The notes below the pieces were generated by a model. The model was not told where the DNA came from and did not search any database. It saw only the letters and a list, made by a program, of their open reading frames with translations. A DNA stretch of 64,000 nt from Vigna angularis (Eukaryota > Streptophyta > Magnoliopsida > Fabales > Fabaceae), in the NCBI RefSeq assembly GCF_016808095.1, contig NC_068974.1, positions 9,176,001-9,240,000 of the forward strand. Reading direction: 5' to 3'. The position numbers and the translations under genes were made by a program. Below, in pieces: positions 10,441 to 23,389 of the stretch; the stretch's first letter is position 1, and every line of letters starts with the position of its first letter.

Positions 10441-11811
10441 TTTTTCTAAAAAAAAATTAAAATATTAATAGTGGATAAAGCACTCAGATTTTAAGGCATT
10501 ATTGAGGGATCCAATATGTCAAGTGGTGATTAAAATATTAATATAATAAATAATATTAAAATAATAAATAATATTAAAAAAATTGTTGAATAGTAAAATT
10601 TTTGGACTATAGATAGCCATGAGAGGGGAGGCTATTCTGCACAAAGAGAGGAAGAATCAAGTGAGAAATCTTGAGAAATAGAGAAGAAAGAGTTAGGAAG
10701 AAATTTTTAGTTGGAAGAAGAGTAGAGGTTCTGGAGGGTTTTCGGGGAAACAAATTCTGAGCAAGAGATTAAGTCTGGAATAGAGGTAGGGGAGCTAACC
10801 TTTCTAAGATTTTATATTATGATTTAGTATTGTTTTATTACTATTCATGTTTTGAAATTCTGTGTGAATACTATTAATGAAAAACATAGGTGCTTATTGT
10901 ATATCTATCTATAGTGAATTTCTGTGCTAATATTATATGCTGTTGTTTTGAATCTGTAAATAAGAAATTTGTTAAAACTAGTTGAGGAACACTTTGGCTA
11001 AGGAAAGACTTGGTACTTAAGTTGTCCATTGTGACGCACCTCTCTTTCCTGGAAGTCTACTTGACAAATTTTTAACTTAATTCTTGTTGAACAGATTATG
11101 TACTGTTAAATTATTGTGCAATATATCTTGTTGGAATGAAAATTTCTGATGAATTCATGTTATTATGGTAGATATGGAATTATGAATTATAATTGTGATG
11201 GTAGGATAGAGGAATCTTAAAAACCGGAGTTGGTACATCCCTGATCATAGAGCAGCCCTAGTCAAATCCAGTAAGTTGTGACTAGACATATGTACTAGCG
11301 TTTATGGTGAGTTTGATTCGTCAAACATTTGATTCTTCTCCGATGACCATTTATGGTGATATTTTAGTATTGTTAATTTATTTTGTGATAAATTCATTTT
11401 GTATGATTTCTGCGATGATTGGATTTTATTGGATTTGACTTTATGCATCTGAACATGATATGAGTATTATGGGGAGATTTTGTAAGGGTATAATGTGAGT
11501 TGAGGAATATGAGCATGGTATGAGTCTCGTGGAGAGATTCAGTAATGATATGATATTTGAGTATATGTTGATGTTGAGGGTCCTGTAGTTGGAGGTTATC
11601 CTGATACTCTAATAATCATCCAGTCTCAAGTAGAGAAGGAGGAATTATGTGGTGAGAGGGGCAGGAGGTCCTGGTCTATGTGCCGGTTTTGGACATAGTG
11701 TTGAGGACTAACCTTGTGGATGGTATGGACTATTTTGGAAGTGTATTTGTAAGAGGAAGTAGAAGTCATCACAAGTGCATAACCTCCCGTGACCGCTCAT
11801 CAACATATCAT

Positions 11812-12140
11812 CGGAATGAGTGTCTATTGGGTATTGTGGAATGAGTGTCTATTGAGTATTGTGGAACGAGTGTCTATTAAGTATTGTGGGATGAGTGTCT
11901 ATTAGTAATTGTGGTATTGTGGGATGAGTATCTATGATGCGATTGTTGTATGATGGTATGAGTATCTATGATGCGATTGTTGTATGATGGTATGAGGGTG
12001 TCTGACATAATTATTATATTAGGTTTGTTGAGTGTATCAAAGTAATGGATGAGTATCTATGATGCGATTGTTGTATGATGGTATGAGGGTGTCTGACATA
12101 ATTATTATATGAGGTTTGTTGAGTGTATCAAAGTAATTAT
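11812..12140 (+). repeat. Minisatellite array in solo LTR 1
   Basis: There are about four copies of a ~26-30-bp unit around GAATGAGTGTCTATTGAGTA, then copies of GATGAGTATCTATGATGCGA. A ~90-bp segment (GTATGAGGGTGTCTGACATA to GTGTATCAAAGTAAT) also occurs twice in tandem. Confidence 0.9.
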
Positions 12141-12349
12141 GCATGTTTTATAAATGATTGGTTGCATGTTAGCTCACCCTACTTGTTTGTGTTTGTGTAT
12201 GTGCGACGATCGTATAATTCGTCATACGGGAGCAGGTGGAGGAATGTCGTCTGATTCAGTGCCAATGAAGAAAGAGATAGAAGAATAAATTAGAAGAATT
12301 CGAGTTATATTTATGAGTTTATAGTTGAAATCTGAGTTTAAAACATATA

Positions 12350-12457
12350 TATATCAACTACGAATTATCAAGTGTGAGATTAAGGGATGTTACCTTAAAT
12401 GTAATGCTACAATATATCAATTATGAATTATCAAGTGTGAGATTACGGGATGTTACA
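12350..12457 (+). repeat. Tandem duplication of the LTR 3' tail
   Basis: ATATATCAACTACGAATTAT...GGGATGTTAC (ending about 12389) is repeated as ATATATCAATTATGAATTAT...GGGATGTTACA (ending 12457). The last ~60 bp of the LTR is therefore doubled. Confidence 0.85.
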
Positions 12458-12499
12458 ATTATTATTTTAGGTATAGTGATAACCTACAATTCTTTTAGA

Positions 12500-12650
12500 T
12501 ATTTCTTGTGCAGTCTCAGAAGAGTAGTCCCTCGATGATCTTAAACGGGCCAACTTCTACTTGTCATGTGCAAATTGTATAATTCCTCTACCCCTCTCTC
12601 GTACTCAGCACTAATGCATGGTAAATTAATCCAATTTCGATCCATACATA
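12500..12650 (-). pseudogene. CACTA transposase-associated N-terminal domain fragment
   Basis: The minus strand gives INLPCISAEYERGVEELYNL, a decayed form of the transposase-associated domain at the start of plant TNP2-like CACTA transposases. The same domain is seen at 57905-58030 (RISTEYEGGVEEFIEFA). Stops follow. Confidence 0.6.
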
Positions 12651-13371
12651 AATATTCTAAAATATTCTACAAGATTACAATACAAAAAATAATATTGTAT
12701 TTATCATTTAACGACAAATTAAGGTTAATTCAATTTAATCATACAATTAATAAGCATTGAAATAATCACATATTCAACCTAAAAAACTTTAAAAATAACA
12801 TTGTAAAATTAAAAAGTTAAACTTTAAAATCATACTATCATACACAATTATACAATCATACAAAATTTTTCAATCCTACAAAATTATACACATATTATAT
12901 GATCATCCAATCACATACTCAATCATATAATCATACAAAATTATATGATCCTATTAAAAGGTAAACTTTAAACATTAATATAAGAACTTGATAGTGTGAA
13001 AAACCAATAATAAAGAACAACCTGCGATAAAAACTGTATAAAATTCATCTCTGTAAAATTCAAACCTACACAAATATATAAAAAAATATTAGTTTTACAA
13101 ACAAAATCAAACATCAAAACGAGAGGAATAAAACAACGAAAATTTACCTTTAAGGAGGAGAATCGAATAAAGCAAATCAAAAGCACGTTTGAAATGATTT
13201 TGATTGGTTAAAAAGCTTCTTAAACATTGACAATAGCCACGACAACAAGCAAAACAAAATTTAAACGGTGAAAAAGGGTGAAAAATGAAGAAAACGACAA
13301 TGACACTCGAGAGGATGCGCTGAAATTGTTTTACACGAAGAAGACGATATTGTTCCTTTCGGGTTTTCTTT
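12651..13371. other. Interior of CACTA element B without recognisable genes
   Basis: AT-rich. It probably contains the upstream leader of the minus-strand transposon genes, by position. Short frames at 12566-12760 and 12968-13186 carry no recognisable domain. Confidence 0.5.
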
Positions 13372-14281
13372 TTTTTAACCTACGAAAGGTTATTACATCG
13401 GTTCCCAATTAAACCGAGGCAATAAAGGGTCTACGACCTCGGTTGACCTCAGTTTCCCAAACAATCGAGGCCTAATCTCGTCAAAAAAAGATTCAAAATT
13501 AATATGAAATGACAATTTTAATTTTTTTTAAACCTTTTTGCCTCGGTTTGGCGTCAAACCGAGGCCAAATCCTCTACTAAATATTAAATATTTAAATTTT
13601 GTTCAGATTAGGGTCTATGGCCTCAGTTCCCCTAAGAATTAAGGCCAAATCCTTGGCGATCTGACTGCCAAATTTAATGTAAGACTACAAACGTGGAATG
13701 TCAGATTTTGGCAGGGGGTTTATGGCCTCGATTTCCTAGAGAATCGAGGCCAAATCCTTGACCATTTGACTGCCACATTTATGGGATCGACTACAAATGT
13801 GGAATATCAGGCCTTGCAGGGTTTTTTAGCCTCGGTTATGTACACAACCGAGGCCAAAAGCCCTACACAGAGATTTTCATCAGATAGTTGAGTGGATTGT
13901 CAGGTTCTTGTAGTGGTTTTTGGCCTCAGTTTTCAAGATAACCGAGACTAAAAGCCCTATACAGAAATTTACATCAGATAGTTTATTGGAATGTTAGGTT
14001 CTTGTAGGGGTTTTTAGCCTCGGTTCTGCAGATAACTAAGGCCAAAAGCCCTGCATAGAGATTTTCATCAAACAATAGAGTGGACTTTCAGGTTCTTGCG
14101 GGAGTTTTTGGCCTCGGTTCTGCAGATAACCGAGGCGATATACCCTATACGGCTTCGGTTTCAAACCAACTAAGGCCTATACTGTTGCAAAAATTTCAAA
14201 AATGCCACCACGCCATTTTATGTTTCAGTTTCTGCTGAACCGAGGCATAATGGGCGCGGTAATATCCCTTTTTCACTAGTG
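13372..14281. repeat. Subterminal repeat array and terminus of CACTA element B
   Basis: About two dozen copies or near-copies of GCCTCGGTT / AACCGAGGC occur, many as inverted pairs, with a spacer unit of roughly 125 bp (CCCTACACAGAGATTTTCATC, TGTCAGGTTCTTG) repeated about four times. The array ends at CACTAGTG. In En/Spm-type elements such arrays bind the element's own regulatory protein. Confidence 0.85.
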
Positions 14282-14559
14282 AATGTATCTTTTTGGAGAT
14301 GTCAAATCGGTAGAGATTGAAGTCATAAAATGTTTTAGATTATTATTTTGCATTGGTTTTCTACTTTTTGGTTTTGAAAGATACTTCAGTTAGAGCTGTC
14401 AAAGCAGCCCATTTTATAAGATTTGGCCCTAGCCCATGTGGGTTGGGGCCAAAAAAGCCCACAGGGCCAAAAAAATTTCTCATTAAAAAAGCCCACAGGG
14501 CCAAATAGCCCTAAAGCCCTATGGGTCAGGGCTAGCCCATGGACTTTCCTTTTTACCAT

Positions 14560-16660
14560 GAGAAAAATATAATAATAAAAGTAGAAACAAAAATTACAGT
14601 GGAGAAATAGAAATTTGCAATGTTAAACCAAAAATAACAGTATTAACGTAAAAACATATTGTCCCACTTCCAACTTCAGAGAAAATCTAAAGTGAACTCT
14701 CCTCCCTCACGTATGAACAACAGTTCAGCTTCAATCTTCTGTCCAGGCCATTGCAAGTCATATCCTCATGCATATTTTGTTTCTTTAAGTTCTTCACTAG
14801 ATAGCACAGGTCACCAATACAACTCCAGCCATTCTCCAGTCACACTCACGAGCCATGCTTTGCTCACTGATCCAGCTTTTTCAGACTTTAAGACAACATC
14901 CAGCACATTCATTCATTGGCTGCACCAAGTGATACTCCTGCTTGTTTTTATGATTAGTTCAATTAAAGCAATCTGGACTAGCTAAAAAATGCACCAAAAA
15001 CTGATATAACAAGACATTTCAATTATATCAGCCTTCGTCTCTTGAGTAATGTGCACTCTACGTACAAGCTTTCGCAACTCCTGTTAAACATATTCATTAT
15101 ACGTATAGATAACATAAATGAAGGTTGTGCCAATAAATACCACAGCAAGAAGATTTTTTTTAAAAGGTCTATTATACTTTTTGTATAGAATATATAGTGT
15201 TTCATTTGAAAGCTAAGATAGCCATAATCCTCAACTTTTTACATGATTTCTGCTCCTGAAGGTTGGTTAATTTGAAATAAGCTCTAGAAATTATTTCCTA
15301 TACCATGTTAAGATAATGTATGAGTCACAATTGATCAGAATCTGAAAGCACAAGTACACAGATTGACACTTTTCGACACCTGGCGATCATATTCAACTCC
15401 TTGGACTGAATAAATTTCATTGGTGATTTCAATGTTCTTGTTGATCATATAACAATACTATAATATTATTTCCAATTTTCATCAGATGTCCATGAAGGGA
15501 TGCAATGAAAGAATACTGACTTATTATAACTTGACTGGGATATTCTTAGGCAAGTTGCCTTAAACAATTAAAAATACATTCACCAAAATTACACAGAATT
15601 TAATTGGGCAATTAAAAATGTCTCCATAAACACATAATAATTATATTATATACTTAGTTTGCACAGACAACTTCTAATTTTTATATTATTAGATTGAGAA
15701 GTAGCTTTTGTTTTAGATTTATAAAATGTGATAACATTCAAAGCATAAGAATCAAGGATCTTGAGTTATTTATCCAGACAAGTTCTTCTGCTATGCAAAC
15801 AGAACAAGCCAAAATTAGGTGAGTTGGAAATACTGTAACTCATCCTGAAATACCAGAATTATACAACCCCCCACAACACCCGCAAATGTTAATCATGTGA
15901 TCAAATCATTAAATGTCACAAAAACATGCATCATAAAAACAAAATTACAATATTCAATTCGTTATGGCTATAAGTACAACCTAAATAAAGCTATACCTTA
16001 ATAACATGTATTTTCCCTAGTTATTGATGCCTAATTAAAGAGCATAGAAACTTGGTCAATCAAAAGTTTATTTACCTACTTCCCTTCTTTGGAACAAATA
16101 CCCCATCTTTGGACTTTTCACCTGTCATCCAAACAATCTAATAAATACTTGAAGAATAAATAACAAAATATATAGACCTTCAGGACTTATCGGTACAATA
16201 CAACAGCAGAAAGGGCCCTGATGTCATTATCTAATAAATACTTGAAGAATAACCTGCAAACAAAAATAAACTAAACCAACATTATTATACTTCACACTAG
16301 TAACAGACAAAATACAGAATAACATTATTATTATGAACAATTCGAGAAACAGCTACACATACATTAGAAGATGCAGCAAATGTAACACAAATAACCAAAC
16401 ACCTATATATTTAACAATTATATGACAAAAATATATAATAATTTGCCTGTAAAGTAATGCAGAACACTATGACTTGCTTTTGAATAAAAATAGAAATACA
16501 AGACTAAGCTAAAACTGTATGCTATTTTAACATGCTTATTTAATCTTCCTTTTAAACTGGAGTATTTTTGCTGAATATAAGAAAATAAGAAGACTTCTAT
16601 AGAAGAAAGATAAAAGGTTCATCCTTCAGAAACATCACCATTCATTATTTCAAGAGCATA
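14560..16660. other. Interior of the hAT element without recognisable coding
   Basis: AT-rich. I find no transposase domain in either strand. An exon-like stretch on the minus strand near 16085-16135 (KSKDGVFVPKKG) is open for a few codons but unidentified. Confidence 0.5.
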
Positions 16661-16664
16661 TGAT

Positions 16665-17827
<1,163 letters not shown>

Positions 17828-18239
17828 TCAATGAAGTGGTTGTTCAGAAGAAATTGGAGAGAAGAAATTGGGGCTAGGGGGCTAACCCGGCCCTACTTCA
17901 TTTTCAACCCATCTAATGGGGGCTTTGGGGGCTTTGGGGGCCAGGGGCTTTAAAAAAGCCCCTAAGGTGTGGGTCAACAAAAACAGGGCTAAATATAAAT
18001 TGGGCCAGGGTTAGCTTTGGGGCTTTGAAAAAAATTGACACCTCTAACTTCAGTTGTATTGTAATTTTAGATTATTATTTTGCATTTGTTTATTTGGACA
18101 AATTTTGTTAATTATGTTAGTTTGGAAATAATAAATTCACATTGTCTTTTAAATTCATGTTTTGTTGAAACCATTTCACTTTTTGCAAATAATAATCTAT
18201 ATATTCATCATACGATGACTTCATATTGTGAATCTTAAA

Positions 18240-19400
18240 TATGGAATTGCATGATACTAACCGTAATATTCTTTGAGGATATTGAGTTTGGGAAAAAAAT
18301 AAGGTTAGAGGAAGAATTAGTGAAAGTGAATCGATTCATAAAGTTGCGTATGATGAAGCAAGTTCAAAACCTTAGTAGGTTCAAAATCTCTATAAGAACA
18401 AATTCAAGATCCTTATAAAGTTGTGCCTCACAAGGAGTATAAATATATGCAAGAAAATAAGGTCTGAGAACTTATCCAATTACCAAAAGGTATGAAACCC
18501 ATTGGAAATAAGTGAATATTTAAGACCAAAAGGGATTCTAATGGTAATATGGAGAGGTATAAAGTTTGTCTTATGGAGAAGGGCTATACTCAAAAGGAAG
18601 GGGTTTGTATGTTGATGACATACTTAAAGATTTTAGCGGTAAGGATAATAAACCAAGGGATTCTCTACTTGCTAAAGGAGACGAGTTCACTTTCAATTAA
18701 TGCCAAAAGGAAATTTAAAAATTTAAGAAATGTAAAAGATTCCCTATGTTTCAGTAGTAAGGAGATTGATGTATGTCCAAATATGTACGCATCCAGATAA
18801 AGCATACATAGTTGGGGTTTTAGACAGATATTTAAGCAATTCATGAATTAATCTTTGGAAAACAGCCAATAAAGTTATGAGGTTTCCTTTTTTTTCAAGA
18901 GAACAAATAAGCTCACGTATATAGGGTCAGACCAGTTAGAGACCATTTAGTATTTTGACAATTTTGCAGGATCCTAATACAGTATAAGATCCGTTTCAGG
19001 ATACATTTTCATGTTAGCTAGTGGTGTGCTTTCTTGTAGGATGCTAATAAAATATACCAAGCAAACTCTTATGGCTTTATCGACTATGATGGTAGAATTT
19101 GTAGCATCTTATAAGGCATCAAATCAAGGTATATGATTGATTTTGTCATAGGACTTCATATTATGAAAGAAATTGAAAGACCACTTAAGTTATACTCTGA
19201 CATCAAATCAGTTGTTAAAGAAATATTACAGAGTGGGTGGTTTTTCATAGAACACTTAGGGACAAACTCCTTAATGGTATATTCTCTTAATAAGACTCTT
19301 ACACCCAAGGTCTTTGATGAGCATATTGCTCATATGGGTGTTTTATGGTTTGAGGAATCTTTGATTTAGTGGGAGTTAGTCACTTTTGTGTGTCTGTATT
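18240..19400 (+). pseudogene. Copia RT/RNase H remnant, heavily decayed
   Basis: Plus-strand pieces include MKPIGNK then IFKTKRDSNGNMERYKV and GYTQKEG (RT), YVDDI-like sequence joined directly after it by a deletion near 18605, LMYVQICTHPDKAYIVGVL (RT end) and, near 19140-19370, LKLYSDIKSVVKE, IEHLGTNSLM and KVFDEHIAHMGV (RNase H end). Many stops and frameshifts are present. Confidence 0.8.
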
Positions 19401-19753
19401 CTATGTGTGGTTTTTATGTATGCATAAATTCTAGTTTATTATTCAGAAATTACACTATGTATGATATGGTTATTATGTTGATCCCATTAAGATAAAGTAA
19501 GGACCAATTGAAAATAGACGTGTATAAGTCACTTTCACGTGATTTTTCTGCTACACATTTCATAATGAATCCATGTCTTTTGGAATTTTGTTAGCATTAG
19601 TGATCATTGCCAGGTTTCGTTGCGATTATTACAATGAAAATTGTTTTGGTTCTACATGCGGATATAATCAATGGACGATACTTTTGGATATGCTCAAGGT
19701 ATATAATGTCAAATTTGAACTCATAAAGTCTAATAAATTTGTAAAGATTTATA

Positions 19754-19754
<1 letters not shown>

Positions 19755-19786
<32 letters not shown>

Positions 19787-19791
19787 GTATG

Positions 19792-19836
<45 letters not shown>
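19755..19836. repeat. (TA)n/(TG)n microsatellite
   Basis: Mixed TA and TG dinucleotides just upstream of the Copia polypurine tract. Confidence 0.95.
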
Positions 19837-19840
<4 letters not shown>

Positions 19841-19844
19841 AACT

Positions 19845-20145
19845 AGTGGGAGATTGTTAGCAATGTTGGGTCATTAATATATATATATATATAACAAATC
19901 ATTAAATCTGCCAAGACCATTATATTTTATTAGCCAACTTTATAAAGTGATCTAATTAAGTAAACATGGCTAAGGGTATATTTGTCATAAAAATTATATT
20001 GTGTAAAGACCAAAAATAATTTTAATTTGTTGAAGATGCTAAATTATAATTATTGAAACTAAAGAAAAGAATCGTCAAAGCTTACATAAGGGGTTACATT
20101 TCTAATACATATTTTGCGCAGAATTTCCTTATGTAATGAATGGAC
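19845..20145 (+). mobile_element. Polypurine tract and truncated 3' LTR of the Copia remnant
   Basis: GTGGGAGAT precedes TGTTAGCAATG at 19855, the usual Copia polypurine tract/LTR junction. The LTR continues to about 20145, where sequence homologous to CACTA element B takes over, so it is truncated. Confidence 0.7.
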
Positions 20146-20920
20146 TTGTCATGAATTGGAAGAAGGGTCTTGAATTTATGCACAAAAACACAATTATTTA
20201 AATTAATGGTCGTCATCCAATGCATTACATAGTAATCACACTCATATAAGCTAGTTTGTCTACTATACTACAATATATCATCATAATAAATAATTGAAGA
20301 ACATCATTGGAATAAAAAAATTATAAGAAAGTATGGACCAAACTACAAAACCTTAAGGCTAACTATCCAAGCTTTTTTACCTTAGCAGTTGATTTCACTG
20401 AGAACATCATATTTGTTGCAATTGAACTATGAAAAAAAATAATGTTTTAGCATATACTTATATTACTTGTCAGAGATGTTTGGGGGAAGACATGTGCAAT
20501 GAGCAAAATCACACAATAATGTTGTCTGGCAGGAAAACCATAAGTAGCTAACAATGACGCCTAAATTTATAATAACTTAATTTTTATAGCTTAAAATCAC
20601 AAATGAAACTTACAAGTTAGCAAACTACACTTGTGCAGCAATATAACGGACGAAATATATTTCCTTCCCTCTTGCAAAGTAGTTGGTGGCGTATGCTTGG
20701 ATGTCATCAAATTTATTGTCTTCATGAGTGAGTTGGGGGTCTATGAACCCATATACATCATTCACCTCCATATTATTACTTACACCAAACATATACTTGA
20801 AAAAAAAAACATTTATTTGATATAAGTAACTAGATAAATCAATTTTATATAAAGAATGGTTTAGAGGCTTACATCTTCCATAACTGAATAAGGATAATAT
20901 TAAGCTCTTCTTTCCTGATC
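20146..20920 (-). pseudogene. CACTA Ulp1 gene fragment
   Basis: This is paralogous to 8380-9160 in the same orientation. The exon at 20630-20800 translates on the minus strand to YMFGVSNNMEVNDVYGFI and FARGKEIYF with an open frame. Flanking intron and exon traces (CATCCAATGCATTACATAGT, CTACAATATATCATCA) match element B. No termini are attached. Confidence 0.75.
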
Positions 20921-21664
20921 CAAACCCTAAGATGTATTGGTGGTGTCATAAGTACCAAAGCTCAAGGAAGCCATGGAGGAACAACAACATTAGTGAGTGG
21001 TTTTTATTATTATTTATTTATAATTTTATGCTTAAGTTCTTATAGAATCGAGACCTAATAATGAATTTTATGCTTCAATTCATAATTAAGGTAAAAAAAC
21101 TACTTTTTTTTTTATCTTGTCCAAATATGTTTTTATTGTTAAACTGAGTACAATATTCAAAATAATTGGTGTGAAAACTTTTTCCTTATTCTTATTCCTA
21201 TCTAATCAAGATCTTTTGAAACTTAGTGATTTTGACTATTAAATAATATTTATCTTCAAGTTATTAATTAATACATGTCTAGTGTTAAGTTACCTTATAT
21301 TTGTACGTGTGCTTTTAAAAATTTTATCCAATACTTACTTAGATTCGGAAACACATGAAAGATTATGTACTTATATATGGTTACACTCAAGATCATTGAA
21401 ATTTAAGTATTTATTGACTTTTTATTTAGAATTGTGGCACCCATTATATTGTAATTTTTTTTCTTGTTGACCCAATTAGTCAAAGGAAACGTGTAAATGA
21501 TAATCTTGGATGAGATTATGAACAGAAAAAAAAAAACAAGGAAATTTTTTTTCTCCTGATGGATTTGTTAATTCGTTAACTTTTTTATATAGTCTTTAAT
21601 TTAGCTTTTTTTGTGTGTATATTTATTTAGTTATCTCGGTGATCTTTAAGATTTCTTGTTGCTG
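20921..21664. other. AT-rich region, nothing recognised
   Basis: No gene or terminal structure visible. Possibly further decayed transposon interior. Confidence 0.5.
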
Positions 21665-22748
21665 ATAAACAAAGAGCGTTAGTCCCTACACCACCTCACA
21701 TTGCTTCCTGCACCACAACATTTTTTTTTTAATTCTAAAACTATCCTTTATATTTTAAAATATCCTACACTCCCACCTCTTTTCTTCAACGGATGTACCA
21801 CATCCGTTAACAGATGTGTCACGTCCGTTGAGTTTTTTTTTTTAGTTTTTAGTTTTTTAATTTATTGTATTTTAAATTAATATATAAATATTATTTAATT
21901 TTTTAAAAATTATTACTTAATTATTTATAAATTAATTTTATTTTATTTAATAAAACAATTATTATTAATTTAATTTATGTATTATTATTTAAATAATAAT
22001 TAAAATATTTTTATAAATGTATTAAAACGGATGTGCCAAATCCGTTAACGTATGTGGCGACATCCGTTAACTTTTTTTTTTTAGTTTTTAGTTTTTTAAT
22101 TTTTTGTATTTTAAATTAATATATAAATATTATTTAATTATTTTAAAATTATTACTTATTTATTTATAAATTAATTTTATTTTATTTAATAAAATAATTA
22201 TTATTAATTTAATTTATGTATTATTATTTAAATAATAATTAAAATATTTGTTTTAAATCTATTAAAACGGATGTGTCACATCCATTAACAGATGCGCCAC
22301 ATCCGTTAAAGTTTTTTTTTTTTGTTTTTAGTTTTTTAATTTTTTATATTTTAAATTAATATATAAATATTATTTAATTTTTTTTAAATTATTACTTAAT
22401 TATTTATAAATTAATTTTATTTTATTTATTAAAATAATTATTATTAATTTAATTTATGTATTATTATTTAAATAATAAATAAAATATTTTTTAAAAATCT
22501 ATTAAACAGATTTGCCAAATCTGTTAACGGATGTGGTCACATCCGTTGAAGTTTTTTTATTTTTTTAAATAAAAATAATAAACTAAAATATAAAATATGT
22601 TCACGGGTGGCAACATCCGTTCACGGATGTCAACATCCGTTGAAGGTGAAACGGATGTTGACATCCGTTTTATAATAAGGGCAAATTAAGTATGGGGTGG
22701 TGCAGGGAGTAGTTGGTGGTGGTGTAGGGAGCAACTCTCATAAACAAA
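21665..22748. mobile_element. Mutator-like MITE (21674-22739) with 9-bp target duplication
   Basis: Terminal inverted repeats GAGCGTTAGTCCCTACACC and (right end, reversed) GAGAGTTGCTCCCTACACC bound a 1,066-bp element. Perfect 9-bp direct repeats ATAAACAAA (21665-21673, 22740-22748) flank it, the size made by Mutator-superfamily transposases. It encodes nothing. The interior is three-plus copies of a 240-bp unit. Confidence 0.9.
21787..22555. repeat. 240-bp tandem repeats with ACGGATGTG palindromes
   Basis: The period is 240 bp (compare 22021, 22261, 22501). Each unit begins with ACGGATGTG-NNN-CATCCGT-type inverted words (two back to back) and continues with a T-run and a ~180-bp AT-only stretch. 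Further ACGGATGT/ACATCCGT pairs follow at 22602-22668. Confidence 0.9.
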
Positions 22749-23100
22749 TAACAATTTTCAAAAGCCGATGATTGATGTAGGCCCGTTTATAGTCTTCGGC
22801 CCAAAAATATAAGATGTATTATTCCTAATGATTTTTCTTCCTCCACTTCCACAATTTCTTTGTGCACCTCCAAATTTTCGAAAAGATATTTTACTCTTTG
22901 AAAAGGTGACTCTCACAATGCATATTCTGAAAAATTTTCAGAATTTCTAGCATAAAATTAAATTTTCAATCCTACGCCAGTTATCATGATTCATATATCA
23001 CCATATATTCACACGATACAATATTAATTAATTCTTACTCAAAATAATGATAAAATTTCATAAACAATATTTATCCATAAATGTTGATACTTCAATGCAA
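22749..23100. other. Unassigned sequence upstream of the CACTA C gene
   Basis: No recognisable coding. By position it is probably interior of CACTA element C. Confidence 0.4.
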
Positions 23101-23330
23101 TTAATTTTCCAAAATGGACGGCAGATTGCAAGAGGCCAGACCATTCATGGTTCTCCTTTATTGCAGAAGGCTAGACAATTGATGATGTTAGAGACCCGCA
23201 GGCTCTCGTGCTAGTGCCTACATCTAAGATCCAATTTGTGGGGAGGCCTTAGGCACATTTATAGCTTGGCCTAAGGCTATGGTAATGCCATATTATGGCC
23301 AGCCAGCGATATTATATTTTTATTTTTATT
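23101..23330 (+). pseudogene. DUF8039-like exon of CACTA element C, frameshifted
   Basis: Plus-strand fragments in different frames read ARGQTIHGSPLL, then ALVLVPTSKIQFVG, then ALGTFIAWPKAMV. These are the successive conserved blocks of the domain that precedes Ulp1 in these transposon proteins (compare 9449-9765). At least two frameshifts separate them. Confidence 0.7.
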
Positions 23331-23389
23331 ATCTTTAATCTTCAAGTTATAATTAAATGATTCCTAACTTTTGTAAATGTGACTTGCAG

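Larger units (their letters stand above)
10249..12462 (+). mobile_element. Solo LTR 1 (10254-12457) with 5-bp target duplication
   Basis: The LTR starts TGTAAGACCC at 10254 and ends GGGATGTTACA at 12457 (2,204 bp). It is flanked by perfect direct repeats ATTAT (10249-10253 and 12458-12462). There is no internal retroelement coding, so it is a solo LTR left by recombination. The start/end style and internal landmarks (GGCAGGAGGTCC, GACTAACCT) match solo LTR 2 at 27089-29710, so both belong to one broad, probably Gypsy-type family. It sits inside CACTA element B and so inserted later. Confidence 0.9.
7893..14281 (-). mobile_element. CACTA-type element B carrying an Ulp1 protease pseudogene
   Basis: Both ends carry arrays of the word AACCGAGGC and its complement (7893-7985 and about 13372-14275). 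The right end terminates TTTTTCACTAGTG at 14281, a CACTA-like terminus. The left terminus is missing, so the element is truncated there. In gene orientation (minus) it holds a transposase-associated fragment (12500-12650), then a Transposase_24-like exon, a DUF8039-like exon and Ulp1 exons (10190 to 8213). A solo LTR (10254-12457) splits it. No intact TNP2 transposase remains. Confidence 0.8.

Noticed and set aside
19573..19842. 89-codon plus frame ending in a (TA)n tract
   Set aside because: Half the translation is Tyr/Ile repeats from the microsatellite. The rest is Copia downstream sequence.
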